In this document: one piece after another, positions 1-9,600 of the stretch
Position numbering within the stretch: position 1 is the stretch's first letter
Layout of the letters: the number at the start of each line of letters is the position of its first letter
Source: Nitrososphaerota archaeon
GTDB taxonomy: Archaea; Thermoproteota; Nitrososphaeria; Nitrososphaerales; Nitrosopumilaceae
Direction: 5' to 3'
Length of the DNA stretch: 61,754 nt
Assembly: GCA_021325595.1 (NCBI GenBank)
Contig: JAJPGX010000028.1
Span: 1-61,754, forward strand
Notes under the pieces: generated by a model
The model's input: only the letters and a program-made list of their open reading frames with translations
The model's database searches: none
Told to the model about the DNA's origin: nothing
Position numbers and translations under genes: made by a program

Positions 1-2
1 AA

Positions 3-140
3 GGCCTGTATTGGATGGGAAAGAAGAAGATCAGGGCAGTAATCGATTCAGAATACAGTTTTGAAAATGCCGCAGAAGCACACACAAAGATGTTGACCGG
101 TAAGGGATTGTTTGGGAAGATATTGTTAAAACCAAGCTGA
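3..140 (+). CDS. C-terminus of a zinc-type dehydrogenase/quinone oxidoreductase (partial)
   Basis: An open frame enters from the left edge and stops at 138-140. The 45 visible residues end in FGKILLKPS, the typical C-terminal strand of medium-chain dehydrogenase/reductase (MDR) proteins. The next gene ends in FGKILLTP, and the preceding helix (ENAAEAHTKM) matches the same position there (GHVAKGFEMM). This is therefore most likely a tandem paralogue of the next gene. The catalytic and cofactor domains lie outside the window, so the substrate cannot be judged. Confidence 0.75.
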   Translation, partial: GLYWMGKKKIRAVIDSEYSFENAAEAHTKMLTGKGLFGKILLKPS

Positions 141-304
141 GTATTTTTAGATTAAGTACCGGACTATGCAAAAACCCAAGCAGAGCTTTGAATACCTACT
201 TTCATTTAATATGCTAGAAACTGAAGTTGATATTCGTGTAGCAAAACAATGTAAGACAAAGTAAACTTAAACTAGATATGATGCAGATAACAAACCTCTA
301 AAAT

Positions 305-1354
305 ATGAAAGCTGCAGTGTTTCGTGAGATAGGTAGAGAACCTTCTAAACTTTTGAAGATTGAAGATATAGAGACTCCGAAGATAAAACCAAATGAGGTC
401 TTGGTAAGAATAGAATCAACTGCGTACAATTATGATGATCTCTGGGCACTTTATGGATACCCTATAAAGGTTCCAATGCCACACATCTCAGGCAGTGACG
501 CGGCCGGTACTGTGATGGAAGTTGGAGAAGATGTCACAAAATTCCAGACTGGCGATAGGGTGGTCATACACCCAAATCTTAGCTGTCGGGTATGTAATGC
601 ATGCAATTCTGGAAGAGAATACGATTGTGATGATAGACTTGTTTGGGGATACCAAACAGGACCTCTGTGGGGAGGATTTTCGCAGTATACACATATGCCT
701 GATACCAACCTCGTAAAGATCCCAGACAATCTCTCGTTTAAAGAGGCTGCTGCAATTGCCATGGTCGGTATGACATCATGGCATATGCTAGTTGGAAGGG
801 CAAAGATCCAGCCTAGACAGACAGTTTTAGTCATGGGTGGAGCCAGCGGTATCGGCATGGCAGCAATCCAGATTGCAAAGATTTTCAATTGTACAGTTAT
901 CGCAACTGCAGGCAATAAAGAAAAAATTGAAAAATGTTATTCGCTAGGAGCAGATTTTGTTGTCAACCATAGATCTGAATACTGGGATAGAAAGGTCAGA
1001 GAGATAACTAATAGATCTGGAATCGACGTGGTAATTGAACATATAGGCAAGACTCATTTTCCGACAGAGATTAGGCTTCTAAGAAAAGGCGGCACTCTTG
1101 TATCTACAGGTGCTACCACGGGCTATGATTCTACAATAGATCTGAGATATCTTTTCTTCAAAGGCATAAACATTCTAGGATCTACGCAAGGAACAAAAGC
1201 TGAGCTTGAAGAAGTAGTATATTGGACTAGCAAAGGAAAGATCAAGCCCCTAATAGATACAATTTTGCCTTTTGGTCATGTTGCTAAAGGGTTTGAGATG
1301 ATGAAAACAGGAGATCATTTTGGAAAGATACTCTTAACCCCTCAAAAGATATGA
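305..1354 (+). CDS. MDR-family zinc-containing dehydrogenase (quinone oxidoreductase-like)
   Basis: This 349-residue protein has the two MDR domains: an N-terminal GroES-like domain and a Rossmann domain with the NAD(P) motif GGASGIG at about 178-184. The structural zinc lobe is complete (Cys94, Cys97, Cys100, Cys108). The catalytic-zinc positions are not: the first ligand region reads AYNYDD with no Cys, and the usual GHE motif is replaced by GSDAAG at 63-68. It therefore looks like a quinone or enone reductase that keeps only structural zinc, not a classical alcohol dehydrogenase. It follows a truncated paralogue by about 160 bases. The substrate is unknown. Confidence 0.8.
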   Translation: MKAAVFREIGREPSKLLKIEDIETPKIKPNEVLVRIESTAYNYDDLWALYGYPIKVPMPHISGSDAAGTVMEVGEDVTKFQTGDRVVIHPNLSCRVCNACNSGREYDCDDRLVWGYQTGPLWGGFSQYTHMPDTNLVKIPDNLSFKEAAAIAMVGMTSWHMLVGRAKIQPRQTVLVMGGASGIGMAAIQIAKIFNCTVIATAGNKEKIEKCYSLGADFVVNHRSEYWDRKVREITNRSGIDVVIEHIGKTHFPTEIRLLRKGGTLVSTGATTGYDSTIDLRYLFFKGINILGSTQGTKAELEEVVYWTSKGKIKPLIDTILPFGHVAKGFEMMKTGDHFGKILLTPQKI

Positions 1355-1456
1355 TAATCAGAACTAGAATACAACAGTTAATGACAAAAGGTAATTTCTA
1401 AATGTATTGAATGGGAAGATTTACAACTACTTTTTATTATACGAAATTGAGGTATA

Positions 1457-2005
1457 GTGAAAAATACTAAAGACGATCATACAAAGAAAAAAACCGAGAC
1501 AATTACTTTTAGATTATTGTCAAAACTGGTTGAGGATTTGAAGAAGGAAGCAGAGTTAGAGAAGATCAATCTCAACGCATTTGTTTCCAAGATACTCTCA
1601 GGTCACATGAAATGGGGCAGATATGAAAGAAAGGTAGGACTCTTACCAATGACAAAACCATTTGTGAAAGATGCCATAAATCGTATGACTGAAGAAGAAA
1701 TTGTAAATCTAGCAAATAAAATAGAAAAGGATGATTTTACAAACATTCTAGTCTTCACAAAGGGAGATCAAGGCATCGATGAATTTATCGAGATATTGCA
1801 TTCTTGGTTAAATGTGGCATATATGCAACACTATATAGAAAAAGGAAATGACTCGTTCCATTTTACAATCCAACATGACCTTGGAAAAAAATGGTCATTA
1901 TATGTCAAGACAATGATATCAGAACTTGCCCATGATGTACTGGGAAAAAAGATCCAGATCAAGACCACGGACAGTATCGTCTCCCTTGTATTTCCCTTGG
2001 ACTGA
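1457..2005 (+). CDS. Conserved hypothetical protein with ribbon-helix-helix-like N-terminus
   Basis: The protein has 182 residues and a GTG start preceded by a GAGG sequence 6 bases upstream. Residues about 14-50 (TITFRLLSKLVEDL, then a helix and KINLNAFVSKIL) look like a ribbon-helix-helix or CopG-type fold, which would suggest DNA binding. The remainder, rich in acidic and aromatic residues (FHFTIQHDLGKKWSLYV), resembles a small alpha/beta sensing domain, but I do not recognise it. It stands alone between a dehydrogenase and a tRNA gene. A transcriptional regulator is an inference from the N-terminus only. Confidence 0.6.
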   Translation: MKNTKDDHTKKKTETITFRLLSKLVEDLKKEAELEKINLNAFVSKILSGHMKWGRYERKVGLLPMTKPFVKDAINRMTEEEIVNLANKIEKDDFTNILVFTKGDQGIDEFIEILHSWLNVAYMQHYIEKGNDSFHFTIQHDLGKKWSLYVKTMISELAHDVLGKKIQIKTTDSIVSLVFPLD

Positions 2006-2339
2006 TTCCTTGATAGTTATTGTAATTTCAGTTCAATACCATAACATATAGAAAAATCTAATGGAAAACTAAATTTTTAAAAATTGAAATCTCTTCAATA
2101 AATGGAATTAAAATTGAAATTCATATGAAATGAATTCGTAAATTGTACCAGATTGTATCCTTGTCCCTCTACTTGTTCTTTTAAAATGGGGGGATGTTAA
2201 ACTTGTTCACAAGATCTCCTTCTGGTGCTGATTTGATCTTAAATTTCAGAACAAAATTTCTAAATTCAATTAATGTGGACTTGCATAGGGTGAGATCTTT
2301 CAGAATTTCAGGAACCACAAATAGAACAATATTGTTAGG
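2006..2339. other. Intergenic stretch, no confident gene
   Basis: The first half is AT-rich. On the minus strand an open frame from a GTG at 2316-2318 to a TAA at 2181-2183 encodes 45 residues with a protein-like composition (for example KDLTLCKS and KSAPEGDLVNKF), directly 3' of the tRNA-Arg gene. It could be a small gene or the tail of a decayed one. With no promoter or recognisable family I do not call it a gene. Confidence 0.4.
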
Positions 2340-2414
2340 AGGGCCCGGAGGGATTCGAACCCCCGACCTGGTGGTCCGAAGCCACCCGCACTATCCGGGC
2401 TGTGCTACGGGTCC
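2340..2414 (-). tRNA. tRNA-Arg (anticodon TCG)
   Basis: The reverse strand folds as a cloverleaf. The acceptor is GGACCCG against CGGGCCC, the D stem GCAC/GTGC, the anticodon stem GGTGG/CCACC with loop CTTCGGA (anticodon TCG), and the T arm is GGGGG-TTCGAAT-CCCTC. The variable loop has 5 bases and the discriminator is T. There is no intron and no encoded CCA. Position 3:70 is an A-C mismatch in an otherwise perfect acceptor stem. Confidence 0.93.
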
Positions 2415-2457
2415 AATCAAGTAAGAATTTAACAGGGCTAAATATCTGTCTAGATAA

Positions 2458-3630
2458 TTGAAAATCTCACAAAGAGTATCGGGTGTAGAATATGCTATTC
2501 GTGATATAGCACTTGAGGCAAGAAAACTCCAAAAAGAAGGCAGACAAATAACCTACCTGAATATAGGAGACCCTCTCCAATATGGATTTCAGCCCCCTGA
2601 AAATGTAAAACAAGCACTATCAAGGGCTGTTAAGGAAGGACAGAACTATTATGCAGCTTCTGAAGGTCTGCCAGAACTAAGAGATGCTATTGCAAAAAAA
2701 GAGAAAGCAAAAGGATTGCAAGTCTCAGAAGATGATATTCTAGTCACTAACGGTGTATCAGAAGGTCTTGAAATGATAACTGCCTCTATTGTAGAACCTG
2801 GAGATGAAGTTCTAATTCCTGGGCCATATTATCCACCGTACGCATCTTATGTAAGACTATTTGGTGGCAAACCGATAGAATTTTCTGTTGACTTGCAAAA
2901 TTCGACACCAGATCTTGATGATATAAGATCAAAGATCACAAAAAAGACTGTTGCAATATGTCTTATCAGCCCAAATAATCCAACTGGAGCAGTCTTTAGT
3001 GAAAAATCATTAAAAGATTTGATAGATATTGCAAATGAGCATAACCTCTACATCATTTGTGATGAAATTTATGATCAAATAGTATTTGATGAAAAATTTA
3101 CTGGTATAGGCAAAGTCTGTGGTGATTCTCCTGTAATTTTGCTCAATGGATTTTCCAAAGTACACCTAATGTCTGGATGGAGAATAGGGTACATTGCATT
3201 TAATCAATCAAACAAACTTGAATTATTACGTGAAAATGTACCAAAATTAGCTAGGGTCAGAATTGCAACAAATCTTCCAGTACAATATGCTGCATTGGAA
3301 TCACTTCAAGGTCCTCAAGATTATATCAATAAATTTGTTTTTGACCTCAAAAGAAGAAGAGACTATACCATCAAGAGATTAAATGGCATGAATGGAATAA
3401 GTTGTTCTAATCCAAAAGGTGCATTTTATGCATTCCCGAAAATAGAAAATAACAAATTCAAATCTGATAAAGAATTTGTAATCGAACTTTTGAAGTCAAA
3501 AGGAGTTTTAACTGTGCACGGTTCTGGATTTGGTGTCAAATATGGCACTGGTCATTTCCGTATGGTATTCTTACCAGAGATCCCTGTATTGGAACAAGCT
3601 CTTGACAAAATCGAAGAATTTGTTGCCTAG
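2458..3630 (+). CDS. PLP-dependent class I aminotransferase (alanine/aspartate type)
   Basis: The 390-residue protein has a TTG start and the fold-type I class I/II aminotransferase signature. SPNNPTG (Asn174) and CDEIYD (Asp202, Tyr205) contact PLP. GFSKVHLMSGWRIG supplies the Schiff-base lysine Lys234 and Arg242. The N-terminus (NIGDP) matches archaeal alanine/aspartate aminotransferases of the AlaT/AspC group, which move amino groups between amino acids and 2-oxoglutarate or pyruvate. Exact substrate preference cannot be read from sequence. It ends four bases before the stop of the convergent next gene. Confidence 0.85.
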   Translation: MKISQRVSGVEYAIRDIALEARKLQKEGRQITYLNIGDPLQYGFQPPENVKQALSRAVKEGQNYYAASEGLPELRDAIAKKEKAKGLQVSEDDILVTNGVSEGLEMITASIVEPGDEVLIPGPYYPPYASYVRLFGGKPIEFSVDLQNSTPDLDDIRSKITKKTVAICLISPNNPTGAVFSEKSLKDLIDIANEHNLYIICDEIYDQIVFDEKFTGIGKVCGDSPVILLNGFSKVHLMSGWRIGYIAFNQSNKLELLRENVPKLARVRIATNLPVQYAALESLQGPQDYINKFVFDLKRRRDYTIKRLNGMNGISCSNPKGAFYAFPKIENNKFKSDKEFVIELLKSKGVLTVHGSGFGVKYGTGHFRMVFLPEIPVLEQALDKIEEFVA

Positions 3631-4019
3631 TATTTCCAATTGGTGACTTTCTTTGGCGTTATCTCAATGATGCAATCCGTATCTGATAACAATTGTTGAG
3701 CCGACTTGTTTTGTAAACTTGAAAAATATCTGCGAAGAATTTTTTTTGCAATTGACTTTACTTTTGTTTTTTCTACTATTAATTTGGCTCTTCCTACTCC
3801 CATGACGCCTATTATGTCTGGTGAATTAATGCCAACATCAACACAGTATGCTACTTTGGGATTTTTTTTGATATTTTTTGCCTTTTGTGTTTCTGTGTTT
3901 GTTCCTATGTAGATCTTATCATTTTGATACAAATACCAAACAGGAACTATGTGTGGATTGCCAGTCTTGTCAATTGTGGCAAGTCTGAGAATTTTCTGGG
4001 AATTGAGAAATTTACTCAT
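3627..4019 (-). CDS. Pyridoxamine 5'-phosphate oxidase-like / F420-binding split-barrel protein
   Basis: This 130-residue protein has the split beta-barrel pattern of the PPOX/F420-dependent reductase family: LRLATIDKTGNPHIVPVWY, then IYIGTNTETQKAKNIKKNPKVAY. Members bind FMN or F420 and reduce small molecules, or serve as flavin-binding proteins. An F420:NADP oxidoreductase-like gene lies 240 bases upstream on the same strand, which favours F420, but that is inference. It overlaps the next minus-strand gene start by eight bases, suggesting co-transcription with the small membrane protein. Confidence 0.7.
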   Translation of the reverse strand: MSKFLNSQKILRLATIDKTGNPHIVPVWYLYQNDKIYIGTNTETQKAKNIKKNPKVAYCVDVGINSPDIIGVMGVGRAKLIVEKTKVKSIAKKILRRYFSSLQNKSAQQLLSDTDCIIEITPKKVTNWKY

Positions 4020-4233
4020 ACGTTTCTCCTTTCAACCCCAAAATCATTAAAAAACCACCAATGCCACACATGGCTACTGATATTTTTTCACTAGTTATCT
4101 CTTGTGAAGTAAGAAAGTCAACCATAAAATCAGGACCCCATATTGCCAAATCTCTTAAAAACACAATTGCTGCAACCACTAGAAACAATATTCCCATGGC
4201 TGTAAACCAGTTTTTTCTTCTAACAGTTCCCAT
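4012..4233 (-). CDS. Small two-helix membrane protein, unknown function
   Basis: The 73-residue protein has two hydrophobic segments, roughly residues 11-27 (AMGILFLVVAAIVFL) and 50-66 (ISVAMCGIGGFLMILGL), with a basic N-terminus (RRKNW). It sits between the F420-type reductase and the PPOX-like gene and overlaps the latter by eight bases, so it is probably in the same transcript. I do not recognise the family. Confidence 0.6.
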   Translation of the reverse strand: MGTVRRKNWFTAMGILFLVVAAIVFLRDLAIWGPDFMVDFLTSQEITSEKISVAMCGIGGFLMILGLKGETYE

Positions 4234-4254
4234 GTATTGGGTCGTATGAGGTGA

Positions 4255-4926
4255 TTAAATTATCTTTATACCAGGATTTTTCATCTTGTTTTTTATCATT
4301 GCATTAAGAAGTATTGGTGTTGCAGTTTCTGCCAAATATGACAAGGACCCAGGACCCAATAAAATTGGTCGTAGGTTCTTTATCTCTTTTATCAATTCAT
4401 TTACTATATTGATGGAACTGTCATTGTCTCCACAGACAAATATGTCTGAGTCCAATACCAATTTCGGATCCAATAGTTTTTTTTCTGAAATTGTATGAAA
4501 CGCAGAAACCAAATTTGATTTATTTCTCATGTATTTCTGTACAAGTTCAAACGCAGAGGGTTTTTTGTCCTTGAAAGATATGAACTCAAATCCAGCATCA
4601 GTCTTGGTCAACGGCACTATGGGTGAAATGACTACGCACTCATCTTTAGTGTTTGGTAACAACTGAGAGCATATTGCATCTATGTTCTCATATGGAATTG
4701 ACAGTACCAGAACATCGCTTTCTTTTGCTACAGCGAGATTATCCTTTCCAATTATTTTTCCTTTGAAACTGCCATATTCTTTTGATGCAAGAGATGCATA
4801 TTCCTTTGCAGCCTCATCTGCTTTTGTTGCCTCTCTTGATCCTATCATTACATCATGATTTTGGCACCATCTTATTGCAAAACCTTTTCCCATTCCTCCA
4901 GTGCCTCCAATTATTCCAATTTTCAT
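4255..4926 (-). CDS. F420-dependent NADP oxidoreductase-like protein (NPDG family)
   Basis: The 223-residue protein starts with a Rossmann dinucleotide motif (IIGGTGGMGKGFA, residues 5-17) and follows the F420:NADP+ reductase pattern: IGSREATKADEAA, a SIPYEN segment, SPIVPL, and the C-terminal GPGSLSYLAETATPILL helix. This cytoplasmic enzyme exchanges hydride between F420H2 and NADP+. The length matches the archaeal Fno family. Its neighbours on the same strand are a small membrane protein and a PPOX/F420-type protein, so an F420-linked redox module is plausible. Confidence 0.8.
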   Translation of the reverse strand: MKIGIIGGTGGMGKGFAIRWCQNHDVMIGSREATKADEAAKEYASLASKEYGSFKGKIIGKDNLAVAKESDVLVLSIPYENIDAICSQLLPNTKDECVVISPIVPLTKTDAGFEFISFKDKKPSAFELVQKYMRNKSNLVSAFHTISEKKLLDPKLVLDSDIFVCGDNDSSINIVNELIKEIKNLRPILLGPGSLSYLAETATPILLNAMIKNKMKNPGIKII

Positions 4927-4980
4927 GAAATCAACACTGGTAATGTTATTATTATCTTTATTTAATGTGTAATTTGGTTA

Positions 4981-5601
4981 TTGTCCACTCTCTTTTTCTT
5001 ACGTCATGGTCAAGCTAAAAATAATGTAGAAAGAATTCTAGCAGGACGTACCAGTGGTTATCCGCTTACCGATGTTGGAATAAAACAGGCAGAAAATATT
5101 GGTAATTTTATCAAACCTCTAAAAATATCCAGAATATATTGCAGTCCAATTGAAAGAGCGGAACACACAGCAAAAATAGTTGCAAAAAAATCTGGCCTGG
5201 AAGCAATCATTGACGAAAGACTGACTGAAATTGATATGGGCGATTTTACAGGCATGCACTATGATACAATGTTTTCAAAGTATGGTAACATATTTTTAAA
5301 ATTCTATGAAGGGCATCCAATTGTAGAAAAAAATGGAATAGAGACATTTGCAAATGTAAAAAAACGCGTCTTAGATATGGTTGATTACTGCTCAAGAAAG
5401 CACAAAGGTGAAAACATAATGTTTGTGACCCATATGGATCCAATCAAGTCTGTGTTATCTGCTACTTTACAATTAAGACCGGAGTCATTGTATGAGCTTA
5501 TTATCAGAAACGCATCGCTTACAATATTAAAAAATGAGCAACCCAATCTTTCAATGGTTGCAATAAATTCTATGGATGCTGAAAGATATTCTCAAGAGTA
5601 A
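4981..5601 (+). CDS. Histidine phosphatase (phosphoglycerate mutase-like)
   Basis: The 206-residue protein has a TTG start, with the catalytic RHG motif at residues 8-10 (LFFLRHGQAKNN), CSPIERAEHTA supplying the second phosphate-binding Arg, EIDMGDF with the general acid, and the second His in VTHMDPI. This is the histidine phosphatase branch 1 fold. Such proteins may be cofactor-dependent phosphoglycerate mutases, or phosphatases acting on sugar phosphates or alpha-ribazole phosphate. The sequence does not decide the substrate. The next gene begins 20 bases downstream. Confidence 0.8.
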   Translation: MSTLFFLRHGQAKNNVERILAGRTSGYPLTDVGIKQAENIGNFIKPLKISRIYCSPIERAEHTAKIVAKKSGLEAIIDERLTEIDMGDFTGMHYDTMFSKYGNIFLKFYEGHPIVEKNGIETFANVKKRVLDMVDYCSRKHKGENIMFVTHMDPIKSVLSATLQLRPESLYELIIRNASLTILKNEQPNLSMVAINSMDAERYSQE

Positions 5602-5621
5602 GATATCCAATTTTCTAACAT

Positions 5622-6668
5622 GTGACAAGTTTCACATGGAACAGAACCAATATCTATGGGTTAGCAAAAACAATCATTAGATTGAAACTACTGTTATCTG
5701 GTTTATTGCTAGTAGTGTTGCTTGGCAGCTTATTCATTCAAGCTTATGCGTTGGAACTCTCAACTGATGGTAAAGTGTATTCGGAAGGACAACCACTTTT
5801 GGTATATGGTAAGGCAACACCAAATGAACCTGTGATTGTTCGATTATTTGCTCCTGATGGTACCATTAAACAGTTCAATCAAATCTCTGCTGACAGCAAT
5901 GGTGATTTTAGTCAGATATTGATCAGATGGCCTAATGCTACAACAAACTATCCATACGGAACATATTCAGTAGAAGCTATAGCTACAAAAGAAAATGGAA
6001 TCTCAAAAAAAATTGATATAGAATTTACCTCGTCTTCTTCACTAATACAAGTACCTGTCAAAAGAAATGTAGTGGTATCAGTCTACGCACCGCAAACCGC
6101 AGCTATTAATCAAACATTTAGAATTTTTGTTCAGGTGACAAGTGATGGCACATTAGTTTCAGGAGATCCATCAGATTTATTGAACACATCTCACGTTCAC
6201 ATGCCAGATGGAAGCGTAGTTAATCTTTCCAATTCCTTTAAAGTTCTTCATCAAGGACTATACTATACAGACTTTACTCCTATGCAAGAAGGAACATACG
6301 TATTTCATATCACTGTTCTCAGTCGGGGCACAGTATCTAACGGATCGGTTGCTACTCTAGTATTAAAGCAAAGCATAGAGGGAATCTCAGATCAGATCAT
6401 AAAACTAAATTCCGTCTTAGATTCTACCTCTCAAGAACTGGATAAATTAAAATCTGAAATTGAAGGGTTTGGGCAGGTAATGAACAGCAGTCAACACTCT
6501 ATCACTAAAGCAAATCAGGATATAAACAAAAGTGTAACATCAATGTCAGAATCTGTTAGTAATATGGAGTCTGTATCTCTTCAACTAAATTCTCTATTGC
6601 TTCCTGTTGTTGCTCTGATAGGAATTATTATCGCACTGCAAATAACAATTCTTGCTAGGCGACGATAA
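5622..6668 (+). CDS. Secreted, C-terminally anchored surface protein with Ig-like domains
   Basis: The 348-residue protein (GTG start) has an N-terminal hydrophobic signal at about residues 22-42 preceded by basic residues. Two beta-rich Ig-like domains follow, at about 45-135 (GQPLLVYGKATPNEPVIVRL) and 145-250. Residues about 258-320 form a heptad-like coiled coil (LDSTSQELDKLKSEIEG, SMSESVSNMESVS). The C-terminal membrane helix (LLLPVVALIGIIIALQI) ends in RRR. It should face outward and be held in the membrane. It ends five bases before the giant subtilisin gene, so the two are almost certainly co-transcribed; a role as partner or tether of the protease is inference. Confidence 0.7.
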   Translation: MTSFTWNRTNIYGLAKTIIRLKLLLSGLLLVVLLGSLFIQAYALELSTDGKVYSEGQPLLVYGKATPNEPVIVRLFAPDGTIKQFNQISADSNGDFSQILIRWPNATTNYPYGTYSVEAIATKENGISKKIDIEFTSSSSLIQVPVKRNVVVSVYAPQTAAINQTFRIFVQVTSDGTLVSGDPSDLLNTSHVHMPDGSVVNLSNSFKVLHQGLYYTDFTPMQEGTYVFHITVLSRGTVSNGSVATLVLKQSIEGISDQIIKLNSVLDSTSQELDKLKSEIEGFGQVMNSSQHSITKANQDINKSVTSMSESVSNMESVSLQLNSLLLPVVALIGIIIALQITILARRR

Positions 6669-6673
6669 ATCCA

Positions 6674-9600
6674 ATGGTAAAAAAATCAATCACTCTGTAC
6701 AGAAAAGGACTTTTTCTATTTGGAATCTTGGTTTTATCATTACTGCCAAAACCAGTAGCAGGCTCATTTGATGTAGATTTACCTCATACAACTCATAATT
6801 ATATCGCTACTGCATCAGCATTGATCACTTTTCCGGAAACTACAAATGAAAATATCCAAAAACGATACATCGTATATGGTTCAGGTTCAATATCCAACAT
6901 AATTTCACAATCCAACAAAATAATCTATGGTGCGGATTCAAATCATGGTTCACTTGCTGTGGGATTGTTCAGTCAGGATCAAATATTGAGTTTACAATCA
7001 AACGGTTATAACATAATGGAGGATCTCCCTTTAGAATTTGATTCTGTAAAATCAAATGTTGCTCCAGGTGACATTACACGAATAGATACAATACTTGGCT
7101 CATACTATCCAAGCCACAAATACGGATTTACAGGAAATGGAATAAAGATAGGAATAGTTGATACCGGAACTGATTTTTCAAACCCTGATATGCAAGATGC
7201 AGTAGCACGCGATAAAAATAACATTCCTGTCATGATTGATGCAGATGGACAAGGCCTAGTCCTGACAAATGCCACTTTTCTTGCAAACATTGATGCTAAA
7301 GGTACAATACAAAACTACACAAAACATATTCCAAAAAATTTCACCTCATCAGTTTATGTAAACTCGAAAGGAGTATTTCTTAATCTACAAAACAGTGGAA
7401 AGGGTACGTCTGTACAGGTCTATAACTCGTTATATCCAAAAGGTGGAATACCTGTGTTAAACGGAACTGTATACAATGATTACAAGATTGGCAATGATCC
7501 AAGACACTTTATTATTTCAAAGAGTGGTGTTTATCACTTTGGGATGGTTTACGAAAGCGTTACGGTGGGAACCATCTCAAGATTACTTTTGGTTCCAGTT
7601 CTGGTGATAGATTCTAACAAAGCAGGCTTGTATGATACCATAATACCTGACATGTCAGATTCGTGGAAAGATTTTATTAGATTTGATCAAACTGTAACGT
7701 CAAATTTTGATTATGATTTTACTGATGAAGCTCCAATTACACTAGGAAATGGAAAAGAACATCTGGTTTACGATTCAAATCGAGATGGAAAAGCTGACTT
7801 TAGTGCAGGTATGGTAGGTGCGCATGTTCTTGATGTATATGGTGTGATAACTAATTCTTCACTATTAGACAAAAAAAATGGAGCGATAAATGGTACATTG
7901 CTTCCACCTCTTGATCCAAAAGGGAACTTTTTTGGTTTAATGTATGATTTTGGAGGCCATGGTACCGCAACTGCCAGTTCTATTGTTTCTACTGGCAAAG
8001 AAACATATGATATTTTTGGTAATTCCACACAATATCATCTACATGGAATTGCGCCCAGTGCCAAGATTGTTCCAATCAAAGCTCTATGGCTAGGTGACGC
8101 AATTTATGGATGGATGTGGGCAGCAGGATTTGATCAAGAAAATAATCACTGGAAATTTTCTGGACAACCTCGAGTCGATATTTTATCAAACAGTTGGGGA
8201 ATCTCAACTTTTCCTGTGCTAGGTTCTGTACCAGGACTAGATATGCAATCAATATTGCTTAGTGCTCTTAACATACCGCATTCACTTGATGTGAATTATC
8301 CAGGTGTTCTTGTTGTTAGTAGTGCAGGAAATGCTGGCCCAGGATATGGAACTCTTGGTACGCCAGATGCTGCACCGTTTGGTTTGACTGTAGGTGCAAC
8401 AACTGATAACGTCTTTGTTGGTTATGGACCATTCAAAAATCAACCTCGGTTTGGTAATAGTACTTTCTATTATGGTGATGTGTCTGGGTTTTCAAGTAAA
8501 GGACCGTCTCTGGTAGGTGATCCAAAACCTGATCTGATGGGTATAGGAGAATATAGCTATACCCCAGTATCAGTTACAACATTTACCAAAAATAATACTG
8601 GTTCTTTTGGATTGTTTGGGGGTACAAGTCTTGCTGCACCTTTGGTTGCTGGTTCTGCAGCAGTCCTAATGCAGGCTATGCAAGAAAATCACTTACCATA
8701 TAATCCATTTACTATCAAAAACATCTTGATGTCTACTGCGACTGATTTGAACAATGATCCATACACACAAGGTTCAGGTATGGTAAACATGACATCTGCA
8801 ATTAATTTCGTTGAAGGAAAAGATGATGTCTTTGTTGTTTACAATGATGCAACATATTCTAATACAAAGAAAGTATTAGATCCTGCAATACGTGCAATAA
8901 ATTCATCTTCTTTTGGTTTGCAAAGATTTCAATTTACTAACACTTCATTACCAGATACACCCTGGTTTGCAGGCAGACTAATTCCAGGTGAAAGAAGTAC
9001 TGCTGTATTTACAGTAGTAAATCCAACAAATCATACAATTAATCTTCAAGTATCTCCTGAAAATTTAGAACTCATTAAAACTGATACATATGATGGAATC
9101 ACTGAACCAAGGATCAAAGACTCGTTAATCCAAAAATCTGACACGTATAGACCAAACTACATTCCTCTTGAAAATGTAAAAAACTATACAAGTCTAGGGA
9201 CATTCTTTGAAAAATCCAAGCCAATCCCAAATGATGCTCAATTAATGATACTTGATCTCAACTTCCCATTCTCACAATTCATGAATTCTTCCTCTAAAAA
9301 ATACGCAGATGACATGAAAATCTCCTCATTGTATCTTTATGATTGGAACAACAAAAACAACAGTACTATTCCTTCCTATCTTGATCTTTCACTTGTTAAT
9401 CGTGGTGGTTCTTGGGGCACTGTACAAGAAGTACGGGTCTCTGATCCTTTGTCCAAGATAAAACATACTCCAGTAGTTGGGATTTATCCTGTTCCAACTA
9501 GATATTCATATTGGACAGGTGATACCAAACAAAATTCAACATCAATAAACTATACCATAACTGCAAGTTATTACAAAAAATCACCTTGGAATGATGTTTG

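Noticed and set aside
451-915. 154-residue minus-strand frame inside the first dehydrogenase
   Set aside because: It lies wholly antisense to a well-supported dehydrogenase and has no motif of its own.
2181-2318. 45-residue minus-strand frame 3' of tRNA-Arg
   Set aside because: The composition looks protein-like, but there is no recognised family, promoter or independent support.
2194-2424. 76-residue open frame on the plus strand
   Set aside because: It runs across the antisense of the tRNA-Arg gene, and its C-terminal half is the reverse of the tRNA. No protein-like motif.
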